A DNA stretch of 64,000 nucleotides from Polynucleobacter ibericus (GTDB taxonomy: Bacteria; Pseudomonadota; Gammaproteobacteria; Burkholderiales; Burkholderiaceae), in contig NZ_CP061309.1 of NCBI RefSeq assembly GCF_018687955.1, forward strand, positions 1,111,564-1,175,563, written 5' to 3'. Positions 17,606-26,424 of this stretch are shown piece by piece; the stretch's first letter is position 1; each line of letters begins with the position of its first letter. The position numbers were made by a program, and so were the translations under genes. The notes beneath the pieces are model-generated. The model was given only the letters and a program-made list of their open reading frames with translations, was not told the origin of the DNA and searched no databases.

Positions 17606-18586
17606 ATGAACCATTTCAAATCCCTACTTTTCACCCTCCTTGGACTCCTGACTGTCAGCAACTCGGCTCTAGCAGCTCCTGAAACAGATTGGCCTAAAAA
17701 ACCGATTGTTGCGATCGTTTCATTCCCAGCGGGCGGCTCTACCGATGTATTTGCAAGAAGCGTAGCGGCCCCTCTCTCCGAAGCCTTGGGTCAGTCGATT
17801 GTGGTGGAGAACAAGCCTGGAGCAGGAGGCATGATTGGTTTAGGCGCTGCAGCTAAAGCTGCGCCTGATGGTTACACCATCCATATCAGCGCAATGACCA
17901 ATCAATCTATTTCTTCAGCGCTATTTAAAAACCCACCCGCTGACTTGCAAAAAGATTTTGCACCAGTGGCACTTATCGGCACCATTCCACACTTAATTGT
18001 GGTGAATCCAACCGTACCCGCAAAAAATCTTCCAGAGCTGATTGCGTTTATCAAATCCAAAAAAGGTGACTTTAATTACGCATCACAAGGCAATGGTAGC
18101 CTCTCGCACCTAGAGTCGACTCTATTCATGCAACGCATTGGCGCAACGGGCACCCATATCCCATACAAAGGAAGTAGCTTTGCCTTGCCTGATTTGATTG
18201 CTGGCAATACCTTGATGATGTTTGATAGCGTGACTGCATCACTTCCACATATCCAAAGCGGTAAGCTACGTCCGATTGCAATCGCTGCAGCAGATCGCTC
18301 ACCCCTCATGCCAAACGTGCCGACCCTTGGACAAGACGGTATGAAACAGTTTGATGTAGAAAATTTCTATGCTGTTTATGTACCCAAAGGGACTTCGCCA
18401 GCAATCATTGCAAAATTAGAGCGAGAGATTCGGAAGATTTTGACCAATCCAGATTTCAAGGCACGGATGGCAACGCAAGGCATTCATCCCCAGTTTGCAA
18501 ACTCAGAGAAATTGGCTGAAATTACTGCCGAAGAAGCAAACAAATGGACGAAAGTAGTAAAGTCAGCGAACATTAAAGTTGATTAA
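17606..18586 (+). CDS. TctC/Bug-type periplasmic solute-binding protein
   Basis: This 326-residue protein has a signal peptide (cleavage near ALA, residue about 23) and the Bug/TctC fold: PAGGSTDVFARSVA and VVENKPGAGGMIGLGA near the N-terminus, FAPVALIGTIPHLIVV, and the middle HIPYKGSSFALPDLIAG. These proteins capture carboxylates and related acids for tripartite transporters, or act as stand-alone binding proteins. They are greatly expanded in Burkholderiales. No TctA/TctB genes lie nearby, so its transporter must be elsewhere. The ligand is unknown. Confidence 0.92.
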   Translation: MNHFKSLLFTLLGLLTVSNSALAAPETDWPKKPIVAIVSFPAGGSTDVFARSVAAPLSEALGQSIVVENKPGAGGMIGLGAAAKAAPDGYTIHISAMTNQSISSALFKNPPADLQKDFAPVALIGTIPHLIVVNPTVPAKNLPELIAFIKSKKGDFNYASQGNGSLSHLESTLFMQRIGATGTHIPYKGSSFALPDLIAGNTLMMFDSVTASLPHIQSGKLRPIAIAAADRSPLMPNVPTLGQDGMKQFDVENFYAVYVPKGTSPAIIAKLEREIRKILTNPDFKARMATQGIHPQFANSEKLAEITAEEANKWTKVVKSANIKVD

Positions 18587-18611
18587 GTCTCTATAAATAG
18601 ATAAGCCCCTT

Positions 18612-20201
18612 ATGTTGATATCCCCTCCCTTTGGTGGCGGTCGTGCACCCGTTCTCGCCAGAAATACTGTTGCAAGTTCTCAGCCCCTCGCTACTCAAGC
18701 GGGTATTGAAGCTCTGCAAAATGGTGGTAATGCAGTAGATGCCGCTCTGGCAACCGCTATTACGCTCACCGTGGTTGAGCCAACGATGAATGGCTTGGGA
18801 GGCGATGGATTTGCCATTCTGTGGGATGGTAAAAAAATACATGGCTTAAATGCTTCGGGACGAGCTCCCGCTGCATGGACTCCTGAATACTTTGCTGGTA
18901 AGTCGGCCATGGATTTGATTGGCTGGAATACTGTCACTGTTCCAGGTATGGTTGCTGGCTGGATAGAACTCTCCAGAAAGTTTGGCAAGCTACCTTTTGC
19001 TCAATTATTTAAACGCGCGATTGATTACGCAGAAAATGGATTTCCAGTTTCACCAGTCATTGCACGACAGTGGCGTGAAGCGATTCCGATTTTAAAAAAT
19101 CAACCAGGGTTTGCTGATTCATTTTTGATTGACGGCAAATCACCGCAAGCAGGACAAATCTGGAAATTCCCTGCGCAAGCCATGACTTTGAAAGAAATTG
19201 CCGCTACCGAAGGCGCATCTTTTTATAAAGGCCCACTTGCACAGAGCATGGTGGATTTTGCAGGGGCTACTGGTGGGTGCTTTACGATGCAAGACTTTGC
19301 TGATAATCAGCCAGAGTGGGTTGAGCCGCTGGCTTTTGATTATGGCGATTACACCCTTCATGAGATTCCCCCGAACGGCTCGGGTATCGCCGCGCAAATT
19401 GCTTTAGGTATTTTGCAAGCAGCCAATGTAAAGCAATACCCCGCTAATTCTGCGCAGCGTATTCATTTGCAAATTGAAGCCATGCGGATGGCATTTGCCG
19501 ATGTCTATGCTTATGTTTCTGACGCCAAATCTATGCAAATGCCAGTGACTAGTTTGCTAAATAGAGATTACTTAGCAAGTCGTGCCGCAATGATTGATCA
19601 CAATCAAGCCGGAAGTTATGGTGCTGGTGATCCGCATTCTGGTGGCACTGTTTATCTTTGCGCTGCAGATGAATCCGGCATGATGATTTCGTATATTCAG
19701 TCGAACTTCAAAGGTTTTGGATCGGGTGTTGTTGCTCCGGGTGGTATTGCTTTTCATAATCGTGGCATGAGCTTCCGGCTAGAAGATGGTCACCCCAATC
19801 AAGTTGGTCCTGGCAAGCGCCCTTTCCACACGATTCTTCCCGCATTCCTCACGAAAGATGGCAAACCCACTATGGCGTTCGGAGTTATGGGGGGCAATAT
19901 GCAACCTCAAGGTCATATGCAGTTTGTGATGCGCTTTGTAGATGAATACCTTAACCCACAAGCATGCTCAGATGCGCCACGTTGGCGTATCGATGATTTG
20001 GGCAAGCTCACTGTTGAAGCAGCGATGCCAGCAAGTGTTGTGGATGGTTTGAAAGCAATGGGGCACGAAGTTGCCGTAAAACCAGCCAATAGCCTGGACT
20101 TTGGTAGCGCACAAGCAATTGCGAAGTTAAGTGAAGATGTGGATTCTGCTTTTATTGCTGGCAGTGATCACCGCAGAGATGGCTTGGCGGCTGGATTTTA
20201 A
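18612..20201 (+). CDS. Gamma-glutamyltransferase family protein
   Basis: This is a 529-residue Ntn-hydrolase of the gamma-glutamyltranspeptidase family. Family segments include AGIEALQNGGNAVDAALA and EPTMNGLGGDGFAILWDG near the N-terminus and the conserved ASGRAP. The self-cleavage and nucleophile site is the T in HSGGTVYLC (Thr346), and the small-subunit glycine pair lies in FGVMGGNMQPQGH. No signal peptide is visible, so unlike periplasmic Ggt it may act in the cytoplasm. Substrates could be glutathione-like or other gamma-glutamyl or acyl-amide compounds. It lies 25 bp after the TctC-type gene and is probably co-transcribed. Confidence 0.88.
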   Translation: MLISPPFGGGRAPVLARNTVASSQPLATQAGIEALQNGGNAVDAALATAITLTVVEPTMNGLGGDGFAILWDGKKIHGLNASGRAPAAWTPEYFAGKSAMDLIGWNTVTVPGMVAGWIELSRKFGKLPFAQLFKRAIDYAENGFPVSPVIARQWREAIPILKNQPGFADSFLIDGKSPQAGQIWKFPAQAMTLKEIAATEGASFYKGPLAQSMVDFAGATGGCFTMQDFADNQPEWVEPLAFDYGDYTLHEIPPNGSGIAAQIALGILQAANVKQYPANSAQRIHLQIEAMRMAFADVYAYVSDAKSMQMPVTSLLNRDYLASRAAMIDHNQAGSYGAGDPHSGGTVYLCAADESGMMISYIQSNFKGFGSGVVAPGGIAFHNRGMSFRLEDGHPNQVGPGKRPFHTILPAFLTKDGKPTMAFGVMGGNMQPQGHMQFVMRFVDEYLNPQACSDAPRWRIDDLGKLTVEAAMPASVVDGLKAMGHEVAVKPANSLDFGSAQAIAKLSEDVDSAFIAGSDHRRDGLAAGF

Positions 20202-20582
20202 GGTGCAAGTTAAGCTGCAGAAAAGTAGTCTACCAATACAAATTGCTATCTGTAGTGTTAGAGAATTGACCCAACAATAAATCATCATCGCCATCTCTGG
20301 CGATAGCTTCAGCGCCTTCACGCCGCCCTACTCTCACCCTCTTGTTGGGCACTTTGAGATATAACGCGCTCTTACTTGACGTGGCAGCATGTTCATTTTT
20401 GATGTTGATTTCATTTGTCATGAGAATAGAAATAGTGAAATGGCATTGCAATTTTAATAAGACTACTCTGCAAAAATTTTCTGAAATGAATTCCAGTATA
20501 TCTATTGGGGGATTGATTCCTTCACTCATTCATAGGCTCACCAATTTGATAATATATGTATATACAATAATGAGGTGAGAGC
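20202..20582. other. Intergenic region without supported gene
   Basis: This 380-bp stretch separates the gamma-glutamyltransferase gene from the broken toxin gene. Short open frames occur on both strands (for example minus 20230-20529, 99 codons), but they lack a recognisable domain, a good ribosome-binding site and any family resemblance. The last 30 bp hold the promoter or operator region and the ribosome-binding site (GAGGTGAGAG) of the following locus. Nothing else convincing is seen. Confidence 0.5.
20557..20569. promoter_or_regulatory. Palindromic motif, repeated before the antitoxin gene
   Basis: TGTATATACA (20557-20566) is a perfect palindrome just upstream of the toxin ribosome-binding site. 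The 12-mer GTATATACAATA at 20558-20569 occurs again at 20846-20857, at the end of the toxin frame and before the antitoxin gene. Such spacing suggests a pair of operator or -10 elements for autoregulation; this function is inferred. Confidence 0.45.
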
Positions 20583-20877
20583 ATGAAGAATCTGGTCATT
20601 AGTCCAGCTATTAAAGAAAAATTGCTCCAAAAAACATGGCTTAAGCCGAAATGATGTCGAACAGTGCTTTATCAATAGAACGCGCTCTTACCTATTAGAT
20701 AATAGGCTAGATCATCAAACAGATCCGCCAACTGAATGGTTTATCTCGGAGAATGATCACGGAGTACTCATTAAAGTGGTGTTTGTATTTAATGATGGAA
20801 TGATCTATTTAAAAAGTGCATTTCCGCCAAATTTAACAGAAATTCGTATATACAATACAATATCAATACCTTACTAA
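20583..20877 (+). pseudogene. Frameshifted toxin-like gene (annotated elsewhere as ADP-ribosyl-(dinitrogen reductase) hydrolase family)
   Basis: ATG at 20583 follows a good GAGGTGAGAG site and reads MKNLVISPAIKEKLLQK. The frame then breaks at a six-A run (20629-20634) and stops after 23 codons. Removing one A restores a continuous frame of about 97 residues (KHGLSRNDVEQCFINR, then DHQTDPPTEWFISENDHG, then EIRIY near the end) ending at 20875-20877. That composite matches a small family often paired with ribbon-helix-helix antitoxins and commonly annotated as ADP-ribosyl-(dinitrogen reductase) hydrolase. Homopolymer sequencing error or natural slippage could also explain the break. The paired antitoxin gene downstream is intact. 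Confidence 0.75.
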
Positions 20878-20932
20878 AAATACTATCTTTAACGCATTGA
20901 CTAACAATTACAGCTTATAGGCGAGGAAAGCG

Positions 20933-21283
20933 ATGATCGCAAAAACAAAGAAGGTAAAGATTCAAAACACTGCTGAGGCTTGGGAAGATGGTGAATTGGG
21001 CATGGATATTAAATATGCCAGAGCGGTAGATAAAAAAATTGGAACTCAAATAGATGAGGCCCTAGGACTGCAGATGATCTCCATTCGCCTTGAAAAAGAC
21101 TTAATAGACTCTTTCAAACTCTTGGGTACAAAATATGATATGGGCTATCAGCCTCTCATGCGTGAGGCTTTAAAGCGGTTCGTTGAAGGTGAATTTAAGT
21201 TGATTGCCAGTGAGGCTCTTGAAAAACAAATGGCAGTTAAACCAAAAGTCAACGCCGTCAGAAGGATAAGAAAAGTTGCTTAA
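20933..21283 (+). CDS. Ribbon-helix-helix-type antitoxin-like protein
   Basis: This 116-residue protein has a charged N-terminal half (TAEAWEDGELGMDIKYAR) and a likely ribbon-helix-helix segment (MISIRLEKDLIDSFKLLGTK, then LMREALKRFVEGE), ending in a basic tail. The arrangement resembles CopG/BrnA-like antitoxins. It has a strong ribosome-binding site (GAGGAAAG) and follows the broken toxin-like gene by 55 bp. The likely job is DNA-binding autorepressor and antidote; with the toxin broken it may now be an orphan regulator. Confidence 0.75.
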   Translation: MIAKTKKVKIQNTAEAWEDGELGMDIKYARAVDKKIGTQIDEALGLQMISIRLEKDLIDSFKLLGTKYDMGYQPLMREALKRFVEGEFKLIASEALEKQMAVKPKVNAVRRIRKVA

Positions 21284-21287
21284 GACT

Positions 21288-22616
21288 TTATTTCGAGGGT
21301 AAGCAATTCAGATAGAACCGCTTGATCTCTTGATCACAACTCACATCTTTGGGTTCAATCGGTCTTTGTAGAGAAATACCTTCAATTGTTTTGCAGCGAC
21401 TTAAGGCAACATAGACCTGCCCCGACGCAAACGCGCCTGATGAGAGATCAACCTTTACCTTATCGAGTGTTTTGCCTTGGCTCTTATGGATGGTGACCGC
21501 CCAAGCTAGCATGAGTGGTATCTGGACATAAGTGCCGATGATGCTGGGAGATATCTTTCCTGACATCATGTCGTGATCATAGCGATATGATTCCCACTGA
21601 TGACCGGTCACTTCAACGGTATTGGCGTAAGGTCCGTTTTGCACCATGACCTTCACCTTATCGGGTAATAACTCACGCACCACCCCAATCGTGCCATTCA
21701 CCCAACGCTTCGGAAAGCCTGGGTCCGTAGCTGTGAACATCACTTTTGCCCCTACTTTCAAGGCAAGATTATTTGCGGACGGTAAATTGCGCTCGTCAAC
21801 ATTGAACTTTCCGGTCGTTTTACCGTTATAGACCTTGATATCAGCAGCAATAGCACGCAGCCCAGCGCCATTGATCTGATCCGCCCTAGCATTGGTAGTG
21901 GTCAGCGTGATCGTTTGCTCATCTAGCACTTCATCCTTACGAAAGCACTGCGCATTGAGAGTGTCAATAGCTTCATCGACGTCTTGATTAATTCGAATAC
22001 GGTTTAACAGGCCTGCAAAGTGTTCATCCTTTTGACGGAAGATCTTAGATAGCTCGACCATGGTGACATCTTTGCGATGTAGCGCCATGGCACAAAAGAA
22101 GTAAGGCCCCTCATAACCCCGATCAGCCAACACCTGCATATCGCCACTGGATACCACGGGCGGCAACTGAAATAAATCTCCCACGAACATAACCTGAATG
22201 CCCCCAAAGGGCTGACTTTTATGAGGTCCATTAGCGCGTAAAAATAAATCCATTGCGTCCACTACATCAGCTCTCACCATTGAGATTTCATCAATGATGA
22301 GTAAGCGTATGTCTTTATAGAGACGCTTATCTTTGAGAGGTTTGATATCTTCCTCGGGAAAGATTAAGCGTGGTGGCAATCTAAAGAAGGAATGAATGGT
22401 CACCCCTTTGACTTGCAATGCAGCTACGCCAGTAGGTGCAACAACAACGACGTTACCGGGGATGGTCTCCCGCAGATGGCCAATTAAGGTCGTTTTACCT
22501 GTGCCTGCTTTACCGCTCACGAATATATAAGGATCGTGACGCTCGATTGCCTCAATTACCGCTTGGTAATCGGGGGTGATTTCAATTTCGGAAGAATCTA
22601 TAACAGGACTAGTCAT
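21288..22616 (-). CDS. Pif1/RecD-like superfamily 1 DNA helicase
   Basis: This 442-residue ATP-dependent helicase has Walker A GKAGTGKTT (residues about 35-43), a motif Ia region VVVAPTGVAALQV, Walker B LLIIDEISMV (Asp109-Glu110), motif III FVGDLFQLPPV, and the C-terminal UvrD_C2-type segment AVTIHKSQGKTLDKV with VYVALSRCK. These are the marks of Pif1/RecD2-like 5'-3' helicases. It likely helps resolve structured DNA in replication or repair. Its stop is 4 bp from the antitoxin gene (convergent), and its start is 3 bp after the SUMF1-fold gene's stop, so the two minus-strand genes are probably one unit. Confidence 0.9.
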   Translation of the reverse strand: MTSPVIDSSEIEITPDYQAVIEAIERHDPYIFVSGKAGTGKTTLIGHLRETIPGNVVVVAPTGVAALQVKGVTIHSFFRLPPRLIFPEEDIKPLKDKRLYKDIRLLIIDEISMVRADVVDAMDLFLRANGPHKSQPFGGIQVMFVGDLFQLPPVVSSGDMQVLADRGYEGPYFFCAMALHRKDVTMVELSKIFRQKDEHFAGLLNRIRINQDVDEAIDTLNAQCFRKDEVLDEQTITLTTTNARADQINGAGLRAIAADIKVYNGKTTGKFNVDERNLPSANNLALKVGAKVMFTATDPGFPKRWVNGTIGVVRELLPDKVKVMVQNGPYANTVEVTGHQWESYRYDHDMMSGKISPSIIGTYVQIPLMLAWAVTIHKSQGKTLDKVKVDLSSGAFASGQVYVALSRCKTIEGISLQRPIEPKDVSCDQEIKRFYLNCLPSK

Positions 22617-22619
22617 GCC

Positions 22620-23405
22620 TTATTGTTTCACGGCATCAGCCACACACCGAAATCCGATATAAACCACTGCTATATCACCAGGCTTGGACTCTACATCGGA
22701 CTCTTGCTGCCGCTCCGGGCCATACCACCAGGAGGCACCACGCGTAATGTATCCGCCATTACGTTCGGTAGCGGTCCATTCCCAAACATTGCCACCCATG
22801 TCATACAAGCCATTGACACCTGGTTTAGTGGTTTTAGTAGTCACATGCCCTGTACCGCGATTGAGCGCACCTGCAGGCGCTAAACCTTTGTAATCACCAC
22901 AGCCATTAAGGCAATGAGAAACCGTTGGAGTACTACCCCCGGGAAATGGGTAACGCTGACCTTTAGTGTAGCCAGCGGGAGGATTGGCTCTTTGCTCCAA
23001 GAAGGCAGCTGATGTCCACTCAGACTCTGCAGGTAAGCGTTTACCGTAATAACGACAAACTGATTCCGCCTCTTTTTGATTGAGATGCACTGCAGGCTCT
23101 AGATCGTTGGCAGTAACTCCATAGGGGGTCTTCCATGTCCAGCCGGGTTTTTGTACAAAGCCACCTTCATAAGTGAGACCACCGCCCTTTTTCTCGGCAG
23201 CACTCACAAAACCAGTGGCAGTTGAATATGCTTTGACATCGGCGATATTCATTTCGGTTTGATCCCAGATCACGTTACCAATTTGCACAGCAGAAATGGT
23301 AGAACTAGGCGCGCCTTGGCTCGGAGTAGATCTGAGCATGAAGTAAACCGCAACAGCAGTAAGCACTAAACCAAAAAGAATGGTGGAGATATCAAATTTT
23401 TTCAT
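22620..23405 (-). CDS. SUMF1/FGE-fold membrane-anchored protein
   Basis: This 261-residue protein has an N-terminal membrane anchor (about residues 7-25) and a formylglycine-generating-enzyme (SUMF1) fold domain from about residue 40. Typical segments are CRYYGKRLPAESEWTSAA, GLYDMGGNVWEWT, TRGASWW and the closing IGFRCV. True formylglycine-generating enzymes use a cysteine pair soon after the RGxSW segment; here that stretch contains no cysteine, so sulfatase-activating chemistry is unlikely. SUMF1-fold proteins of this kind often serve as binding or accessory proteins. It is upstream of the Pif1-like gene and probably co-transcribed with it. Confidence 0.85.
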   Translation of the reverse strand: MKKFDISTILFGLVLTAVAVYFMLRSTPSQGAPSSTISAVQIGNVIWDQTEMNIADVKAYSTATGFVSAAEKKGGGLTYEGGFVQKPGWTWKTPYGVTANDLEPAVHLNQKEAESVCRYYGKRLPAESEWTSAAFLEQRANPPAGYTKGQRYPFPGGSTPTVSHCLNGCGDYKGLAPAGALNRGTGHVTTKTTKPGVNGLYDMGGNVWEWTATERNGGYITRGASWWYGPERQQESDVESKPGDIAVVYIGFRCVADAVKQ

Positions 23406-23446
23406 GGGTACTCAAAATATTAAGGGGATCAGATGCAGACCAAAAT

Positions 23447-25000
23447 CTAGATCAGATCTTTCAATGTAGTTTTCACCATATGCTCACCATACATCACAAT
23501 GGCGTTTCTACCCTTTGATTTGGCAGCATACATAGCAGCATCGGCATTATTCATTAAATCAGTAGCATTGAGGCCATGGAGAGGAAAAATGGCCACTCCA
23601 ATACTAGCGCTAGTGGTCAGAAGGTTTCCATCAGCATCTATCGGATCGATTAGAGCTGAACGAATTTTTTCCGCCACACTCATGGCAGACTCCTCGGTCC
23701 CGACATCGGGTAACAAAACAATAAACTCATCTCCACCAATACGGGCAACGGTATCTGACTCACGAAGACATTGCTGCATGCGTTGTGCAACTTCAATCAA
23801 TACCGCATCTCCAGCTGTATGGCCATCTACATCATTGATAGTTTTTAGATTATCGAGATCGATAAAGAGTAATGCCAGATTTGACTGCTTGCGCTTACAT
23901 GCCGTTAAAGCCGTTGAGAGACGATCAGAAAACAGGGTTCTATTGGGTAACTGAGTCAATGAATCATGATGAGCGTGATACTTATTCTCAGCACTCCTTC
24001 TGTAAGACAGTAGAAAGGTATAGGCGCCAATAAAAATAATGATGATACTTAATACGCTGGCGATTAAAACACCGAAGGCATTTTTATACCAATTGGATAG
24101 ATATAAAGTTTCTGGAACTACTACGCCCACAATAAAAGGATACTCGTTTACTTTGCGATAAGAGATCATTCTCATTTCCGGATCTGCATTCTGTCTTGTA
24201 AAGCCGGTTTCGGAGGAGAATACAACGCCATTGCCATTTTCTGCAGCCGCAAGAGATTGATCAATAAAGGGATTGGTATTAACTTTACCAATCTGATTCT
24301 CTACCAAGGGCCAACGGGTTAATAAAGTCTTGTCAGTTCGATAAAGAGTGATTCCAACCCCCTCGCCAATATTGATACCAATTCTTTCGTAAAGCGAAGA
24401 AAACACTTCTACTGAGACACCGGTCAATATCACCCCGAGAAATTCATCGTTTTTTCCATTAACCCTTTTGGCTAGATAGAACACCCACTTGCCATTACCC
24501 TTATTACGAACCGGGAGACTATAAAAAGTTTCAGAGTCATTGTGATTTTTTAAATAAGTGAAATAGTCTCGTTCAGACAAATTAATATCAGGAGCAGGAT
24601 ACGAGCGGGAAAAGTTCAGAACTTTTCCGTCACTACCAACAAATGTAGCGACGTCCAATATGGAGTTGGACCGAGTCTTTTCTTCCAGCAAATCAAAACT
24701 CTTTTTGCTTGAGGCAAAGGTACGATAGCTTTTTTCGCTTTCAATTTTCTCTACTTCAATCACATCCTCAATACTTTGGAGCACCGTATTAGCAGAAAAT
24801 ATAATCTGCGAGGTATGCTCAGCGAGAATTAACGACAGGGTTGAAATTTGTTCAGCACGGTCATCCACCGTATTCCGACGCAATAGATACCCCGAAACAA
24901 CCGCGTTAATGGCGAAGATAAATGCCAGGAGGGCTGCACCCCCAATAATAAACAGTGAGTTGCGTCGAATAACTGACCTTGGTTCAAAGCTTACAGTCAT
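23447..25000 (-). CDS. Membrane diguanylate cyclase with extracytoplasmic sensor domain
   Basis: This 517-residue protein makes c-di-GMP from two GTP. It has a membrane helix at about residues 15-38, a periplasmic dCACHE/PAS-like sensor (about 40-300), a second membrane helix (about 308-330) and a GGDEF domain. The active-site GGDEF is at residues 422-426 and the RESD product-inhibition site lies five residues before it, so the enzyme should be active and feedback-controlled. Its start overlaps the stop of the HD-GYP gene as ATGA, so synthesis and breakdown enzymes are made together. Confidence 0.93.
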   Translation of the reverse strand: MTVSFEPRSVIRRNSLFIIGGAALLAFIFAINAVVSGYLLRRNTVDDRAEQISTLSLILAEHTSQIIFSANTVLQSIEDVIEVEKIESEKSYRTFASSKKSFDLLEEKTRSNSILDVATFVGSDGKVLNFSRSYPAPDINLSERDYFTYLKNHNDSETFYSLPVRNKGNGKWVFYLAKRVNGKNDEFLGVILTGVSVEVFSSLYERIGINIGEGVGITLYRTDKTLLTRWPLVENQIGKVNTNPFIDQSLAAAENGNGVVFSSETGFTRQNADPEMRMISYRKVNEYPFIVGVVVPETLYLSNWYKNAFGVLIASVLSIIIIFIGAYTFLLSYRRSAENKYHAHHDSLTQLPNRTLFSDRLSTALTACKRKQSNLALLFIDLDNLKTINDVDGHTAGDAVLIEVAQRMQQCLRESDTVARIGGDEFIVLLPDVGTEESAMSVAEKIRSALIDPIDADGNLLTTSASIGVAIFPLHGLNATDLMNNADAAMYAAKSKGRNAIVMYGEHMVKTTLKDLI

Positions 25001-26307
25001 AACTCGTCTTTATACAGTTGAGATATTTGCAAGAAGTTATCTTTTTCTTGCATAAAAGCTTCTACCACCAAGGGATCAAATCGCCTCCCCTTAAGACTCA
25101 CGATTTCAGCACAGGCCTCCTCATGAGACCATTTCTTTTTATAGACCCGCTCACTGATTAATGCGTCATAGGTATCAGCTAAGGACATCAGACGTGCAGC
25201 CAATGGAATTTCCTCACCCTTGAGTCCGTGTGGATAGCCAGAGCCATCCCAGTTCTCATGATGACAACCAGCGATATTGATTGCGGCATCCAATACATTG
25301 GTGTGTTTAGCATCCTTAAGCTTAGCTGCGGTCAGGACGTCCTGCCCAAGAGTGGCATGGGTCTTCATAATCAACCACTCTTCATCCGTCAAGGATCCTG
25401 CTTTCTTCAAAATAGTATCCGGAATACCTACCTTACCAATGTCATGCAAAGGGGCAGCCTGCACAATATATTCAATATTCTTTTTGGATAATTCATCTGT
25501 ATAGGCACCACTAGATTTGAGTCTTTCAGCTAAAGCGCGTACATAATTTTTTGTACGGAGTATGTGGCTACCAGTTTCATTATCACGAACCATTGATAGT
25601 GCATTTAGACTGTTCAGCATGCCATCTTCAATCGCACGTGAGCTACGTCGATATTCATGCCAAAGCTTTTCCATGTAGTAATTGGTAATCAAGATGCAAA
25701 TCGTAGCAATCGCCAGTATTGCACCGATACGCATGGCGAAAGCAAAACCATCCTCTAAATACAGGGTTCCAGGATGTGCAGAGTCCCCCAGTGCCAATAA
25801 CGAACGAATAACTCGGGTACCTAGTTGGAATACTTCAACACCAATCAATAATTTAATTTGATAGGCATTGTCTTTTTTGAGCAACTGACTCAAAGATACA
25901 ATCTGCCATACACAAAAGATACTAAGAACGGTATTCATTAAATGAATTCGGTCTTGTGTTACACCAAAGAAATGTAGGTAGAGGTAGGCTAAAGAAGCGC
26001 CAATAAATATGGCACTAGCAGCAATCTTGCTGGACTGCTTAAGAGTGCCATTCCAAAAACTAAACAGTAAAGAGATGTTGGCCATGCCAGCAATCAGGAA
26101 GATATTTGCCAAAGGCAAAATTACCTTACCACCCCATGGAGCAGTGGCATAACCCAACATAGAAGCCGCTAAGAAGCTCAAGCCTGCCGGCCAGTAAATT
26201 ACCCTAAATTGAGCGCGATCATCATCCTTATTCGCCAAGAAACGGGCCATCAGCCCTATTAGGATGACAAATACAGCAAAGTAAAAGGTTTGATTAGCTA
26301 ACTGCAT
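24997..26307 (-). CDS. Membrane HD-GYP c-di-GMP phosphodiesterase
   Basis: This 436-residue protein has an N-terminal block of about seven membrane helices (residues 5-215) and a cytoplasmic HD-GYP domain that hydrolyses c-di-GMP. The catalytic signature HDIGKVGIP has His288-Asp289, followed by HHENWDGSGYPHG, which holds the GYP motif, and LADTYDALISERVYK. All metal ligands appear intact. It is the first gene of a two-gene unit with the diguanylate cyclase downstream (4-bp overlap) and is divergent from bcsZ across a 117-bp gap. Confidence 0.93.
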   Translation of the reverse strand: MQLANQTFYFAVFVILIGLMARFLANKDDDRAQFRVIYWPAGLSFLAASMLGYATAPWGGKVILPLANIFLIAGMANISLLFSFWNGTLKQSSKIAASAIFIGASLAYLYLHFFGVTQDRIHLMNTVLSIFCVWQIVSLSQLLKKDNAYQIKLLIGVEVFQLGTRVIRSLLALGDSAHPGTLYLEDGFAFAMRIGAILAIATICILITNYYMEKLWHEYRRSSRAIEDGMLNSLNALSMVRDNETGSHILRTKNYVRALAERLKSSGAYTDELSKKNIEYIVQAAPLHDIGKVGIPDTILKKAGSLTDEEWLIMKTHATLGQDVLTAAKLKDAKHTNVLDAAINIAGCHHENWDGSGYPHGLKGEEIPLAARLMSLADTYDALISERVYKKKWSHEEACAEIVSLKGRRFDPLVVEAFMQEKDNFLQISQLYKDEL

Positions 26308-26424
26308 GAAATACCGAATAAATTAGGCCAAATAGAAGCCGTTAATCCATAATGTACCCTATTCCCCAGCATTACAAAACATAATCAATTACTAACGTTT
26401 TCTTTATTTAAATTTAATCATCTC

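Noticed and set aside
18612..20201. Calling the gamma-glutamyltransferase a periplasmic glutathione-degrading Ggt
   Set aside because: The nucleophile site is present, but no signal peptide is visible and the substrate cannot be decided, so only the family is given.
20230..20578. Open frames on both strands in the 20.2-20.6 kb gap
   Set aside because: No recognisable family, no ribosome-binding site, and they overlap each other on opposite strands.
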